From positions 1 to 34,331 of the forward strand of contig CALWAV010000143.1 in assembly GCA_944375745.1 (NCBI GenBank): a DNA stretch of 34,331 nt, in the 5' to 3' direction. Both the position numbers and the translations under genes were made by a program. The notes under the pieces are model-generated. The model was not told where the DNA came from. It worked only from the letters and a program-made list of their open reading frames with translations, and did no database searches. This document shows positions 1 through 8,207 of the stretch, piece by piece. The first letter of the stretch is position 1, and each line of letters begins with the position of its first letter. The DNA comes from an uncultured Merdimonas sp. GTDB taxonomy: Bacteria > Bacillota > Clostridia > Lachnospirales > Lachnospiraceae.

Positions 1-545
1 GGAAGCGTCTGGGACATATAAAGCCGGTCCAGCCAGCCCGGAAACACCTTTACAGTTACATACAGTCCGCCAAAAAACAGGCAAATCCCCAGAAACAGAA
101 TACAAATCCCTTTCGTATGCTTCAGCAGAAACGGGTACCCGAACCGCATCACAACAAACAGCACCAGCAGCCCCCAGAGATAATACCGTTTGTCTGAAAT
201 CTCACGCAGAATATCATACAGACTCCACTCTATCCCATCCCGCAGTACTTCTCCAGTCACCCCCACAGCCATCAGCAGCAGAATTACCGCCAGCAGGGGA
301 ACCGCTGTCCGCAGGCGATGGTGCTTATTCATCTCCATGCCTACCACATCCGGGGCGCCCATATCCCGCACGGCCCTCCGGTAAGCTTCTTTTTCTTCCA
401 CTCCATATTCCATGTAAAGCTCCGCTTTCTCCTCGATATGGCCGCGGAGTTCTCTGTTGACCGAATCCAGCCCGGTCTTACAAGAAATCTGTTCATCCAC
501 ATCCCGCAGAAAATTATCTACCGCTGCGCAGCTCTCAGAAGGCAA
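1..545 (-). CDS. Membrane protein with permease-prefix-like N-terminus, probably FtsW/RodA/SpoVE-like (partial)
   Basis: The gene runs off the low-coordinate edge; about 181 codons are visible. The start is a TTG at 545, chosen because an AGGGAGG site lies 8 bases upstream and no ATG fits. The first 60 or so residues are soluble and acidic (LDSVNRELRGHIEEKAELYMEYGVEEKEAYRRAVRDMG in pieces), like the 'permease prefix domain 1' helical module found on clostridial membrane proteins controlled by PadR. At least three hydrophobic segments follow (around TAVPLLAVILLLMAVGV, YYLWGLLVLFVVMRFGY and ICILFLGICLFFGGLYV). In Lachnospiraceae this prefix plus many membrane helices next to padR is often an FtsW/RodA/SpoVE-family protein, but the diagnostic C-terminal part is outside the window. 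The start overlaps the padR stop by 11 bases, so translation is probably coupled. Family assignment is inference; a membrane protein is certain. Confidence 0.6.
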   Translation of the reverse strand, partial: MPSESCAAVDNFLRDVDEQISCKTGLDSVNRELRGHIEEKAELYMEYGVEEKEAYRRAVRDMGAPDVVGMEMNKHHRLRTAVPLLAVILLLMAVGVTGEVLRDGIEWSLYDILREISDKRYYLWGLLVLFVVMRFGYPFLLKHTKGICILFLGICLFFGGLYVTVKVFPGWLDRLYMSQTL

Positions 546-873
546 ATGTCACACCTCCCTTCAAAACGGCATGAACAGCCTGCTCATACTGCTCCCATTC
601 TTCCCGTTTCTTTTTCAGCAGACGTCCTCCCTTCCTGGTCAGATGATAGTATTTCCGTACCCGCCCGGTTTCCGAAGCCTTTTCATAGCTTTCCACAGCT
701 CCTTCCTCTTCCAGCGCGTGAAGAATGGGATACATGGTCCCTTCCTTCAGGGAAAATACATTATCGCTTCTCTCCTCCAGCTTCCGTATCATCTGATAGC
801 CATACATGTCTTCCTCCTCCAGAAGTTTCAGAAGGAGCATGGAAGTGCTGGCTGCCATCATCTTTTTATCCAT
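535..873 (-). CDS. PadR family transcriptional regulator
   Basis: A 112-residue winged-helix repressor. The start at 873 (MDKKMMAAS) is preceded by GGAGGG at good distance; an upstream in-frame ATG has no such site. Family hallmarks are visible: TSMLLLKLLEEEDMYGYQMIRKLEERS, the FSLKEGTMYPILHALEEEGAVES recognition and wing region, the GRVRKYYHLTRKG wing, and a C-terminal dimerisation helix (LLKKKREEWEQYEQAVHAVL). PadR proteins of this small class usually repress their own operon and the adjacent membrane protein, releasing DNA on binding a ligand or stress signal. The gene is first in a two-gene unit with the membrane protein at 1-545, and a palindrome at the promoter (939-950) fits autorepression. 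The inducer cannot be inferred. Confidence 0.93.
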   Translation of the reverse strand: MDKKMMAASTSMLLLKLLEEEDMYGYQMIRKLEERSDNVFSLKEGTMYPILHALEEEGAVESYEKASETGRVRKYYHLTRKGGRLLKKKREEWEQYEQAVHAVLKGGVTFAF

Positions 874-938
874 GATTTTTGTCCCTCCATTTCTGTCCGG
901 CGTGCACTTCCACAGCACAGTCCGGACTTTATATCTAT

Positions 939-990
939 ATACCTCGGTATTCTATGTATCAATAATACCTTGGAAATCTAGGTGTGTCAA
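939..990 (-). promoter_or_regulatory. Sigma-A promoter and candidate PadR operator
   Basis: On the minus strand TTGACA (985-990) and TATTAT (962-967) are separated by exactly 17 bases. The predicted start point is near 955. Overlapping it is the palindrome ATACCGAGGTAT (939-950). A second inverted pair, GGTATT...AATACC, spans the -10 and shares its right arm with this palindrome. Promoter is clear; the operator role is inferred from position. Confidence 0.8.
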
Positions 991-1016
991 GAGGAAGCCG
1001 CTGCTAAACTGCGCAC

Positions 1017-1064
1017 ATAAAAAAAATCTGTACGCATGCCTTTCCGGCACAGCGTACAGATTCT
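1017..1064 (-). terminator. Intrinsic terminator of the purA-HAD operon
   Basis: Perfect 11-bp arms AATCTGTACGC (1025-1035) and GCGTACAGATT (1052-1062), an inner TGCC/GGCA pair, and eight T on the minus strand (A run at 1019-1026). It lies 75 bases past the HAD stop codon. Confidence 0.92.
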
Positions 1065-1136
1065 CCCGCACATCTTACACCCGCAGGTGCCTCATATTTA
1101 ATACAGCTTAATTCTCTGATTCATTTATCTGATTTA

Positions 1137-1739
1137 TTATGCAATACCAAGCTTTTCCAGTTCTTCCTTCGCCTGTTCCAGAGACTGAAAATGAATTCCA
1201 TGAATTCCCAGCTTCTCAGCGGCATGGATATTCACCAGCGTATCATCGATAAAAACAGCTTCCTCAGGGCAGATCTGATACCGGTCCAGCAGAAGCTGAA
1301 ACACAGCCGGATCAGGCTTGGTCATCTTCTCCCGGTAGGACAGAATATAGCCGTCCATCAGTTCAAGAAAATCCAGCTTATCCTCCCGCTGCTCATAGAT
1401 ATGCTTCGGCCAGTTTGAAAGGGCAAACACCCGGAGGCCCTGATTTTTCAAATGCTGTACCCATGGCACCGCATAGGAATATTTCTGAATACATTCCCCC
1501 AGATTTTCATAGACCTTCCGGATTTCCGCTTCATATTCCGGAGCCGCAGAGACAAAATCCAGAATCTCCTCTTCCTCCGTCATCAGCCCCTTGTCATGCT
1601 CTGCCCAGGCAGGATTCAGGAAAACCGCATTCTCCACCGCGCGGTACGCTTTCTCTTCAGGCACCAGACTGCGGAGATACTCCTCCCAGCTGTAGCCTGT
1701 CAGCACTCTCCCGATATCAAAAATCACTGCATTGATCAT
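1137..1739 (-). CDS. HAD family hydrolase (YihX-like phosphatase)
   Basis: 200 residues, cytoplasmic haloacid dehalogenase fold. Motif I is FDIGRVL near the N-terminus: the nucleophile Asp8 is present, and the usual second Asp is Gly, as in the YihX / epoxide-hydrolase-N-terminal group (FDIGNVL). Motif II is ALSNWP, motif III is the Lys of TKPDP, and motif IV is FIDDT. The alpha-helical cap sits between motifs I and II. Because the general acid Asp is replaced, activity may be a phosphatase with altered mechanism or another HAD reaction; sugar phosphates are the known substrates of YihX. It follows purA by 14 bases and ends before a strong terminator, so it is probably cotranscribed with purA. 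No substrate can be named from context. Confidence 0.88.
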   Translation of the reverse strand: MINAVIFDIGRVLTGYSWEEYLRSLVPEEKAYRAVENAVFLNPAWAEHDKGLMTEEEEILDFVSAAPEYEAEIRKVYENLGECIQKYSYAVPWVQHLKNQGLRVFALSNWPKHIYEQREDKLDFLELMDGYILSYREKMTKPDPAVFQLLLDRYQICPEEAVFIDDTLVNIHAAEKLGIHGIHFQSLEQAKEELEKLGIA

Positions 1740-1753
1740 AGATTTCTACCATC

Positions 1754-3034
1754 TTATTTTCTGTAAATGATATCGTCACGGCCCGGTCCGTTGGAAACCA
1801 TGGTGATCGGGCACTCAATATGCTTCTCTACGAACTTGATGTACTTCCGGCAGTTCTCCGGCAGATCCTCATATTTGCGGATGCCGCGGATGTCGCATTT
1901 CCAGCCGGGAAGCTTCTCAAGCACCGGTTTTGCCTTCTCGAGCAGATGGGTGGTGGGGAAGTCTGTGGTCACCTGACCATCGATCTCATAGCCCACGCAG
2001 ACCGGAATCTCATCCAGATAGCCCAGCACATCCAGAACCGTAAAGGCCACATCCGTAGCTCCCTGAATCCGGCAGCCGTACTTGGAGGCCACGCAGTCAA
2101 ACCATCCCATTCTTCTGGGACGGCCTGTGGTCGCTCCGTACTCTCCGCCGTCGCCGCCTCTGCGTCTGAGCTCATCTGCCTCTTCTCCGAAAATCTCGCT
2201 TACAAAAGCGCCTGCGCCTACTGCACTGGAGTATGCCTTGCAGACTGCGATGATCTGCTTGATCTCATAAGGCGGAATGCCCGCGCCGATGGCGCCGTAT
2301 GCCGCCAGCGTGGAGGAAGAAGTTACCATCGGATAGATACCGTGGTCCGGATCCTTCATGGACCCCAGCTGTCCCTCCAGCAGAATATTCTTTCCGTCCC
2401 GGATAGCGTCCCAGAGATACTTGGACACATCGCACACGTAAGGCGCTACCATTTCCTTGTACTCCATCAGCTCCTCATAGAGCTTATCCGGGTCAAGAGC
2501 CGGCTTGTGATACAGATTCTCCAGCAGTGCATTTTTCTGTACACATACATTGGCGATCTTGTCGCGCAGATAGGACTCATCTGCAAACAGCTCGCTTACC
2601 TGAAAACCGATTTTTGCGTATTTATCAGAATAAAACGGCGCAATGCCTGACTTGGTGGAGCCGAAAGACTTTCCTCCCAGACGCTCCTCCTCGCACTGGT
2701 CAAACAGGATATGATAGGACATCACCATCTGCGCACGGTCGGATACAAGAATCTTCGGCTTCGGAACTCCCTGATCCACAATGCTCTGAATCTCGCGGAA
2801 CAGAACCGGAATATTCAGCGCCACGCCATTTCCGATGATGCTGGTGGTGTGATTGTAAAATACACCCGACGGCAGTGTGTGCAGCGCGAATTTTCCATAA
2901 TTATTTACGATGGTGTGGCCAGCATTCGCTCCGCCCTGAAAACGGACGATGATATCAGACTCCTGAGCGAGCATATCTGTAATCTTGCCCTTTCCTTCGT
3001 CTCCCCAGTTTGCTCCCACAATTGCTTTTACCAT
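1754..3034 (-). CDS. purA: Adenylosuccinate synthetase
   Basis: 426 residues, the usual length. It makes adenylosuccinate from IMP, aspartate and GTP, the first step from IMP to AMP, in the cytoplasm. The N-terminal GTP/IMP loop GANWGDEGKGKITD is intact (Asn replaces the commoner Gln), followed by RFQGGANAGHT with the catalytic His. GSTKSGIAPFYSDK, EGQLGSMKDPDHGIYPMVTSS and GRPRRMGWFD are all present. GGAGGG precedes the start. It has its own promoter at 3135-3163 and a large leader hairpin. No terminator separates it from livF upstream, so read-through from the liv operon is possible. Confidence 0.98.
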   Translation of the reverse strand: MVKAIVGANWGDEGKGKITDMLAQESDIIVRFQGGANAGHTIVNNYGKFALHTLPSGVFYNHTTSIIGNGVALNIPVLFREIQSIVDQGVPKPKILVSDRAQMVMSYHILFDQCEEERLGGKSFGSTKSGIAPFYSDKYAKIGFQVSELFADESYLRDKIANVCVQKNALLENLYHKPALDPDKLYEELMEYKEMVAPYVCDVSKYLWDAIRDGKNILLEGQLGSMKDPDHGIYPMVTSSSTLAAYGAIGAGIPPYEIKQIIAVCKAYSSAVGAGAFVSEIFGEEADELRRRGGDGGEYGATTGRPRRMGWFDCVASKYGCRIQGATDVAFTVLDVLGYLDEIPVCVGYEIDGQVTTDFPTTHLLEKAKPVLEKLPGWKCDIRGIRKYEDLPENCRKYIKFVEKHIECPITMVSNGPGRDDIIYRK

Positions 3035-3062
3035 AACCTGTTATCCCTCCATTGGCTTCCTG

Positions 3063-3107
3063 ACACGGAAAATCCCGCCTGCTTTTTTGCAGACGGATTC
3101 CCCGTGT
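3063..3107 (-). promoter_or_regulatory. Long stem-loop in the purA 5' leader
   Basis: A roughly 19-bp stem with one bulge, capped by an A6 loop (arms start ACACGG and end CCGTGT). It lies between the purA promoter and its ribosome binding site. No T run follows on either strand, so it is not a normal terminator. It may stabilise the mRNA or be part of a switch; the function is unknown. Confidence 0.55.
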
Positions 3108-3134
3108 TTCGTTTCAAATCAATCAAACGCCTTT

Positions 3135-3163
3135 AGTATACATGTTTTCCAGGAAAAAGTAAA
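3135..3163 (-). promoter_or_regulatory. purA promoter
   Basis: Minus strand TTTACT (3158-3163), a 17-base spacer and TATACT (3135-3140). It sits immediately after the livF stop codon. Confidence 0.75.
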
Positions 3164-3176
3164 TCCATTTCTATAA

Positions 3177-3896
3177 TTATTTCTTCGCTTTTCCGAGATA
3201 AGCGGCCTTCACTTCCTCATTTTCCAGAAGCTCCGCGCCGGTTCCCGTCAGCGTGATGCGTCCTGTCTCCATGACATAGCCCAGATTCGCGGCCTGCAGC
3301 GCCATGTTGGCATTCTGTTCTACCAGAAGAATCGTCACTCCCTGCTGATTGATTTCCCGGATGATATCAAACACGCCTTTGACAATCAGGGGCGCCAGTC
3401 CCAGGGACGGCTCATCCATCATAATCAGATCCGGCTTTGACATCAATGCCCGGCCGATGGCCAGCATCTGCTGCTCACCGCCTGACAGGGTTCCGGCCAG
3501 CTGCCAGGAACGTTCTTTCAGTCTCGGGAACAGATCATGAACCCATTTTAAATCTTCTTCCAGGGAGTCCTTCCGCATATAGGCTCCGATTTTCAGATTT
3601 TCCAGCACTGTCATATCCGGGAACACCCGGCGTCCTTCCGGAACCAGGGTAATGCCCTTGGCTACAATCTGATCGGTGGGCATCCCGGAAAGCTCCTGGC
3701 CGTTAAACTGAATGCTTCCGCTCTCGGGCTTCACCAGTCCCACGATGGAACGAAGCGTGGAGCTCTTTCCTGCTCCGTTGGCGCCAATCAGCGTTACCAC
3801 CTCTCCCTTGGGGACCACAAAGCTGATATCCTTTACAGCCTTGATTCCTCCATAGGATACGTTCAGATCTTTGATTTCAAGAATGTTGTTACTCAT
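3177..3896 (-). CDS. livF: Branched-chain amino acid ABC transporter ATP-binding protein LivF
   Basis: 239 residues. The start is the ATG at 3896 (MSNNILEIKD), with GGGAGG about 8 bases upstream; a GTG at 3905 is in frame but sits on that site. Walker A is GANGAGKSS (38-46), the signature is LSGGEQQ (137-143), Walker B is LIMMDEPSLGLAP (157 onward), and the switch region reads LLVEQNANMAL, with Gln as usual in LivF. It is one of two cytoplasmic ATPases powering high-affinity Leu/Ile/Val uptake together with LivG, LivH, LivM and the binding protein. It overlaps livG by 8 bases and is the last gene of the operon. No terminator follows before the purA promoter. Confidence 0.96.
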   Translation of the reverse strand: MSNNILEIKDLNVSYGGIKAVKDISFVVPKGEVVTLIGANGAGKSSTLRSIVGLVKPESGSIQFNGQELSGMPTDQIVAKGITLVPEGRRVFPDMTVLENLKIGAYMRKDSLEEDLKWVHDLFPRLKERSWQLAGTLSGGEQQMLAIGRALMSKPDLIMMDEPSLGLAPLIVKGVFDIIREINQQGVTILLVEQNANMALQAANLGYVMETGRITLTGTGAELLENEEVKAAYLGKAKK

Positions 3897-4740
3897 CCTG
3901 CGCACCTCCCAGATAAGCTTCGATTACCCGCGGATTGTTCCGAATCTCCTCCGGGGTTCCTTCGGCAATGGGTTTTCCGAAGTCCAGTACGTAGATACGG
4001 TCTGAGATCTCCATAACCAAATCCATATGATGCTCAATCATGAAAATCGTAAGTCCGAACTCTGTGCGGATCCGGTCAATGAACTGCGTCAACTCCAATG
4101 TTTCCTGGGGATTCATGCCGGCCGCCGGCTCATCCAGAAGCAGAAGCTCCGGCTGGGTAGCCAAGGCTCTGGCAATCTCCAGATGGCGCTGCTTTCCATA
4201 AGGAAGGGAAGTGGCCAGCTCATCCCTTACATCCGTCAGATCCACAATCTTCAGAAGCTCTTCAGCCTCTGCCCGCATTCTTGCCTCTTCCTTTGCGTTC
4301 AGCCGGAAAGTAGCCGTAAACACATTGCTGGTACGGCGCAGATGCTTGGCAATCAAAATATTCTCAAACACTGTCTGGCTTTTGAAAAGACGGATATTCT
4401 GAAAGGTACGGGCAATGCCCAGAGCCGTGATCTTATCCGGTGTGGGCGCAAGCACCTTATGGCCTGTATACATTACCGGATTCTCCCCGTGGTAAAGCTT
4501 TTTCATCTTTCCCTGGGGGTGGTTCTGGATAATTTTATTTCCTTTGTAATAAACAGCTCCGTTGCTGGGAGCATATACTCCTGTAATTACATTGAAGGCC
4601 GTGGTCTTTCCCGCTCCGTTGGGGCCGATCAGAGAGACAATTTCTCCTTTATTCACTTCCAGGTTCAGATTGTCCACAGCGATGACTCCGCCAAACTGCA
4701 TGGTTACATTTTCCACTTTTAACACATTTTCCTTACTCAT
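3889..4740 (-). CDS. livG: Branched-chain amino acid ABC transporter ATP-binding protein LivG
   Basis: 283 residues, somewhat longer than the usual 255-260. Walker A is GPNGAGKTT (39-47), followed by ARTFQNIRLF (typical of LivG), the signature LPYGKQRHLEIARAL, Walker B LLLLDEPAAGMNP and the switch MIEHHMD. The extra length is an insertion between the first beta sheet and ARTFQN (QNHPQGKMKKLYHGENPV...TPDKIT). Its 5' end overlaps livM by 8 bases and its 3' end overlaps livF by 8, so all are translationally coupled. It pairs with LivF as the motor of the importer. Confidence 0.96.
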   Translation of the reverse strand: MSKENVLKVENVTMQFGGVIAVDNLNLEVNKGEIVSLIGPNGAGKTTAFNVITGVYAPSNGAVYYKGNKIIQNHPQGKMKKLYHGENPVMYTGHKVLAPTPDKITALGIARTFQNIRLFKSQTVFENILIAKHLRRTSNVFTATFRLNAKEEARMRAEAEELLKIVDLTDVRDELATSLPYGKQRHLEIARALATQPELLLLDEPAAGMNPQETLELTQFIDRIRTEFGLTIFMIEHHMDLVMEISDRIYVLDFGKPIAEGTPEEIRNNPRVIEAYLGGAQDE

Positions 4741-5821
4741 GGGAGGAGCCTCCTTCTACAGTCTGTTTTTTCTTAAACCGTTTTCGGAAAAATTTCTGGA
4801 CTGCCTCTATGGAGAACTCCCGGTCTCCCATGATTCCCTTCCGGTAAAACAGCACAATCGCCATAATAATGATGGAAAATACAACCTTCCGGAATCCGGG
4901 GCGCATAAAGGTCAGGTGGAAATCTCCAATATAGAGATTCGAGTTGTCCAGGAAACGCAGCCACCACTCCGAGCAGGCAATAAACAGGAAGGAACCGATG
5001 CAGCTTCCCGTAATGGAACCGATACCGCCGATAACCACGATCAGAAGAATCTCATAAGTCATGGACGATCTGAACATGGACGCCTGAATGGTGGTCTGAT
5101 ACATGGCCAGCAGGCCGCCGGAAACTCCCGCGAAAAAGGAGCTGATGACAAAGGCAAGCTGCTTGTGATGCGCCAGGTTGATACCCATGGCCTCCGCCGC
5201 AATCTCATCATCACGAATAGCCTTGAACGCCCTTCCGTAAGTAGAATTGATCAGAAGCACAATCAGACCGATACAGATTCCCGCCACGATAAAAGGATAC
5301 AGCACCGAATTGAAGGTGGGGAAGTTTCGAAGCAGGTTGGAACCGTTCGTCAGCGGGCCCAGCTTATCCCACTGGAACACTGCGCGGATAATTTCCGCAA
5401 ATCCCAGAGTGGCAATCGCCAGATAATCGCTCTTCAGGCGCAGAACCGGAAGACCGATCAGGAAGGCGAATACAGCCGCCACAATACCGCCCGCAATCAG
5501 CGCCAGGGGCACCGGAATCGAAAACTGCACGATTCCTCCGTCAAAATACTGATATACGCTTGCCCTGGATTCCACAGGAATCGTCAGAATCGCGTATGTA
5601 TAGGCTCCCAGAAGCATGAACCCTGCCTGACCCAGGGAGAAAAGTCCCGTAAAACCGTTCAGAAGGTTCATGGATACCGCCACCAGCGCATAGATTGCAC
5701 CTTTTTTCAATACCATAAAGAGCATGGAGCTGGAGGGAAGCACCTGCTCCAGAAGGAACAGCAGGATCAGAAGAGCGGCGATCAGTCCCACGTTCCATAT
5801 TGCTTTTGTCGTCTTTTTCAT
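4733..5821 (-). CDS. livM: Branched-chain amino acid ABC transporter permease LivM
   Basis: 362 residues, polytopic inner-membrane protein. Helices begin at NVGLIAALLILLFLLEQVLP. The LivM-typical stretch NLLNGFTGLFSLGQAGFMLLGAYTYA and the cytoplasmic coupling loop RAFKAIRDDEIAAEAMGIN are clear. AAGGAGGC lies before the start. It forms the membrane channel with LivH. It follows livH by 13 bases and overlaps livG by 8. The C-terminal 40 residues are a basic cytoplasmic tail (FFRKRFKKKQTVEGG). Confidence 0.96.
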   Translation of the reverse strand: MKKTTKAIWNVGLIAALLILLFLLEQVLPSSSMLFMVLKKGAIYALVAVSMNLLNGFTGLFSLGQAGFMLLGAYTYAILTIPVESRASVYQYFDGGIVQFSIPVPLALIAGGIVAAVFAFLIGLPVLRLKSDYLAIATLGFAEIIRAVFQWDKLGPLTNGSNLLRNFPTFNSVLYPFIVAGICIGLIVLLINSTYGRAFKAIRDDEIAAEAMGINLAHHKQLAFVISSFFAGVSGGLLAMYQTTIQASMFRSSMTYEILLIVVIGGIGSITGSCIGSFLFIACSEWWLRFLDNSNLYIGDFHLTFMRPGFRKVVFSIIIMAIVLFYRKGIMGDREFSIEAVQKFFRKRFKKKQTVEGGSSHE

Positions 5822-5834
5822 TTATGCCGCCTCC

Positions 5835-6719
5835 TTATACCTTATCTATCGCTTTCTCACCGAAAAGTCCTGTGGGCTTCGCAATGAGAATGACAATCAG
5901 AAGGGCAAAGGTGAACGCGTCAGAAAATGTAGTCCATCCCAGACCCTTGATGATATTTTCGCAGATACCGATAATAAACGCTCCAATCACGGCTCCCGGA
6001 ATAGAACCGATGCCGCCGAACACAGCCGCCACGAAAGCCTTCAGTCCTGGCATTGCTCCCGCTGTAGGCGTAACGCCTGTGTAATTGGTAAAGTAAAGCA
6101 TACTGCCGATGGCTGCCAGAAAGCTTCCGATGACAAAGGTCATACTGATAACAGAGTTGAGCTTGATACCCATCAGCTGGGACGTCTCAAAATCTCTGGA
6201 TGCCGCTCTCATGGCCATACCAATCTTTGTATATTTGATCAGAAGCACCAGCACAACGACCAGGGCCACTGTCAGAACCGGAGTCACCAGAGTTACCCGC
6301 TTGGTGGTAGCTCCTAAAATAGTCACCGTATCGCTGAGCCAGGGAATGGCCGGATACTGCTGGGACAGGCCGCCTGTGATATACAGCGCCAGATTCTGAA
6401 GCAGATATGACACACCGATGGCTGAAATCATAACCGACATACGGGGAGCGCTCCGAAGGGGTTTGTAGGCTGCCCGCTCCACAAAAAATCCCAGAGCCAC
6501 TGTAGCTGCGATCACCAGCACGATAGCCAGAGGCATGGGCATCACTGTCACGGCATATACCATGATCAGTCCGGCTACCATAAAAATATCGCCGTGGGCG
6601 AAGTTAATCAGTCTCAAAATTCCATAGACCATGGTATAGCCAATGGCAATCAGGGCGTACTGGCCGCCCACCGAGATACCCGCCATCAGATAAGGCAGGT
6701 TTTTTGTTATCCATTCCAT
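5835..6719 (-). CDS. livH: Branched-chain amino acid ABC transporter permease LivH
   Basis: 294 residues, about eight membrane segments. Family motifs are GGQYALIAIGYTMVYGILRLINFAHGDIFM near the N-terminus and the coupling loop MRAASRDFETSQLMGIKLNSVIS. The C-terminal half has GLKAFVAAVFGGIGSIPGAVIGAFIIG, also typical. Partner of LivM in the translocation pore. It is separated from livJ by a 91-base gap that holds a perfect stem-loop, an arrangement that usually sets the binding protein at higher level than the membrane parts. Confidence 0.96.
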   Translation of the reverse strand: MEWITKNLPYLMAGISVGGQYALIAIGYTMVYGILRLINFAHGDIFMVAGLIMVYAVTVMPMPLAIVLVIAATVALGFFVERAAYKPLRSAPRMSVMISAIGVSYLLQNLALYITGGLSQQYPAIPWLSDTVTILGATTKRVTLVTPVLTVALVVVLVLLIKYTKIGMAMRAASRDFETSQLMGIKLNSVISMTFVIGSFLAAIGSMLYFTNYTGVTPTAGAMPGLKAFVAAVFGGIGSIPGAVIGAFIIGICENIIKGLGWTTFSDAFTFALLIVILIAKPTGLFGEKAIDKV

Positions 6720-6741
6720 AAATAACCTCCAAAGACATGTA

Positions 6742-6772
6742 TATGGCGGGAGTCCGTCTGGCCCCCGCCATA
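6742..6772 (-). promoter_or_regulatory. Stem-loop between livJ and livH
   Basis: Perfect 9-bp arms TATGGCGGG and CCCGCCATA with a 13-base loop and no T run. It probably protects the livJ 3' end or partly attenuates read-through, giving more binding protein than permease. Structure seen; role inferred. Confidence 0.6.
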
Positions 6773-6810
6773 AAGTTCACTGTTGCTGATACCGGCTGTC
6801 TTCCGTGTCT

Positions 6811-8013
6811 TTACTGGGCAACGCTCTGCTCTGCCACGAAATCCCATGCGCCTGTTTCCGTATTTGCATGCTTGATATATGCCGCATCACGGTTTGCATC
6901 ACCAATCTCATTGAAGGAGATATCTCCGCTCACGCCTGAGTAGGTCACATCCCAGAGCGCTTCGTTTACAGCTGCCGGGTCTGTGGAGCCTGCTGCTTTC
7001 AGGGCTTCCAGAGCTACGTAGTATGCGTCATATCCCATTACCGTCAGACCGGAAACCGTATCATCTCCGCCGTTGTTCGCCTTGGCAGTGGAGTCGCTGT
7101 TGATCCACTCTTTGATGCCGGCGTCGAACTCCGGATCTCCGCCTTCCTGATAGAAGGTAGATACGTAGATATCCACATTCTTGCCCTCAGCCGCGTTCAG
7201 GATAACATTGGAATCCCAGGTATCGCCTGCCAGCAGCGGAATCTCCAGTCCCTGGGAAGCTGCCTGCTCAACCAGCAGAGCCGCTACCTCTGTGGAGGAC
7301 GGAGCAAAGAACACATCCGCTCCTTCATTCTTTGCGGAAGTGATATAGGAAGTAAAGTCGCTGTTTCCTTCCTGGAAGGTCTCCTCTACAACTTCTCCGC
7401 CAAGAGCTTCAAATGCCTGTGTGAAATAATATCCGAGTCCTGTGGAATAATCATCACCCAGCTTTGTGAGCACATAAGCCTTTTTCGCTCCGAAGTTATC
7501 ATTTGCGAAGTTTGCAAGTACGGTGCCCTGGAAGGGATCCAGAAAACAGATACGGAAGTAATGGGTATTTCCTTCTGTAATCTGCGGGTTTGTACAGGTA
7601 ACTCCGATTACCGGAATGCCTGCTTCCTTAAAGGTATCGGAACCGGCAATGGATACGCCGGAGCCATAGGAACCGAGCACTACCGATACTCCATCGCTTA
7701 CCAGAGTCGCCGCGGCGGACGGAGCCTTGTCGTTAGAAGACTCGTTGTCCACAATATCGAGCTGAACTGTATATTCCTCCCCGCCAATCTCTACGGTAGG
7801 AGTTACATAATTGGCATACTGAATACCAAGCGTCTCCTGCTTTCCGCCTGCTCCGTTGTCTCCGGACGCCGGCTCAAATACGCCAATCCTGACTACATTT
7901 CCATCTGCTGAGCCTGTGCCGTCTGCCGCCGCCTCAGGCTTTCTCTCACAGCCTGCCAGCAGTGTGCTCAGCATCGCTGCAGCAAGAAGAACTGACAATA
8001 TCCGTTTCTTCAT
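6811..8013 (-). CDS. livJ: Branched-chain amino acid ABC transporter substrate-binding lipoprotein LivJ
   Basis: 400 residues. The start at 8013 (MKKRILSVLL) has GGAGGG 8 bases upstream; an earlier in-frame ATG (8073) lies inside the predicted leader and is unlikely. A lipoprotein signal peptide ends in LLAGC with the lipidated Cys at 22, then an Ala/Gly-rich linker. The mature part is a type I periplasmic-binding fold (RIGVFEPASGDNGAGGKQETLGIQYA, then GSYGSGVSIAGSDTFKEAGIPVIGVTCTNPQIT). Anchored outside the membrane, it captures Leu/Ile/Val or related amino acids for LivHMGF. It has its own promoter at 8100-8128. Exact specificity within the family is not readable. Confidence 0.95.
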   Translation of the reverse strand: MKKRILSVLLAAAMLSTLLAGCERKPEAAADGTGSADGNVVRIGVFEPASGDNGAGGKQETLGIQYANYVTPTVEIGGEEYTVQLDIVDNESSNDKAPSAAATLVSDGVSVVLGSYGSGVSIAGSDTFKEAGIPVIGVTCTNPQITEGNTHYFRICFLDPFQGTVLANFANDNFGAKKAYVLTKLGDDYSTGLGYYFTQAFEALGGEVVEETFQEGNSDFTSYITSAKNEGADVFFAPSSTEVAALLVEQAASQGLEIPLLAGDTWDSNVILNAAEGKNVDIYVSTFYQEGGDPEFDAGIKEWINSDSTAKANNGGDDTVSGLTVMGYDAYYVALEALKAAGSTDPAAVNEALWDVTYSGVSGDISFNEIGDANRDAAYIKHANTETGAWDFVAEQSVAQ

Positions 8014-8077
8014 AATTTTACCCTCCTGTTTCCGCGCCTGCATCTTCTGTGTATGTACGTTCATCAAAGACATTTGT

Positions 8078-8128
8078 GCGCGCTATTAATACGCGCTTTA
8101 GTATAACACTTTTATCTCAGGATTTCAA
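8078..8128 (-). promoter_or_regulatory. liv operon promoter with downstream inverted repeat
   Basis: Minus strand TTGAAA (8123-8128), 17 bases, TATACT (8100-8105). Four bases downstream is an inverted repeat with arms GCGCG (8078-8082 and 8092-8096) around a core containing TATTAATA (8084-8091). It covers the predicted start point and could be an operator or the 5' hairpin of the transcript. Confidence 0.78.
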
Positions 8129-8140
8129 GCAGAAATATAC

Positions 8141-8175
8141 AAAAAAAACGCTCTGCACAATACATGCAAAGCGTT
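8141..8175 (-). terminator. Intrinsic terminator after the DUF6465 gene
   Basis: 11-bp arms (8147-8157 and 8165-8175) with one G-U pair, 7-base loop, then eight T on the minus strand. Confidence 0.93.
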
Positions 8176-8207
8176 CCTTCTTCTGGCTTTTGTATTTTTC
8201 TGTATGA

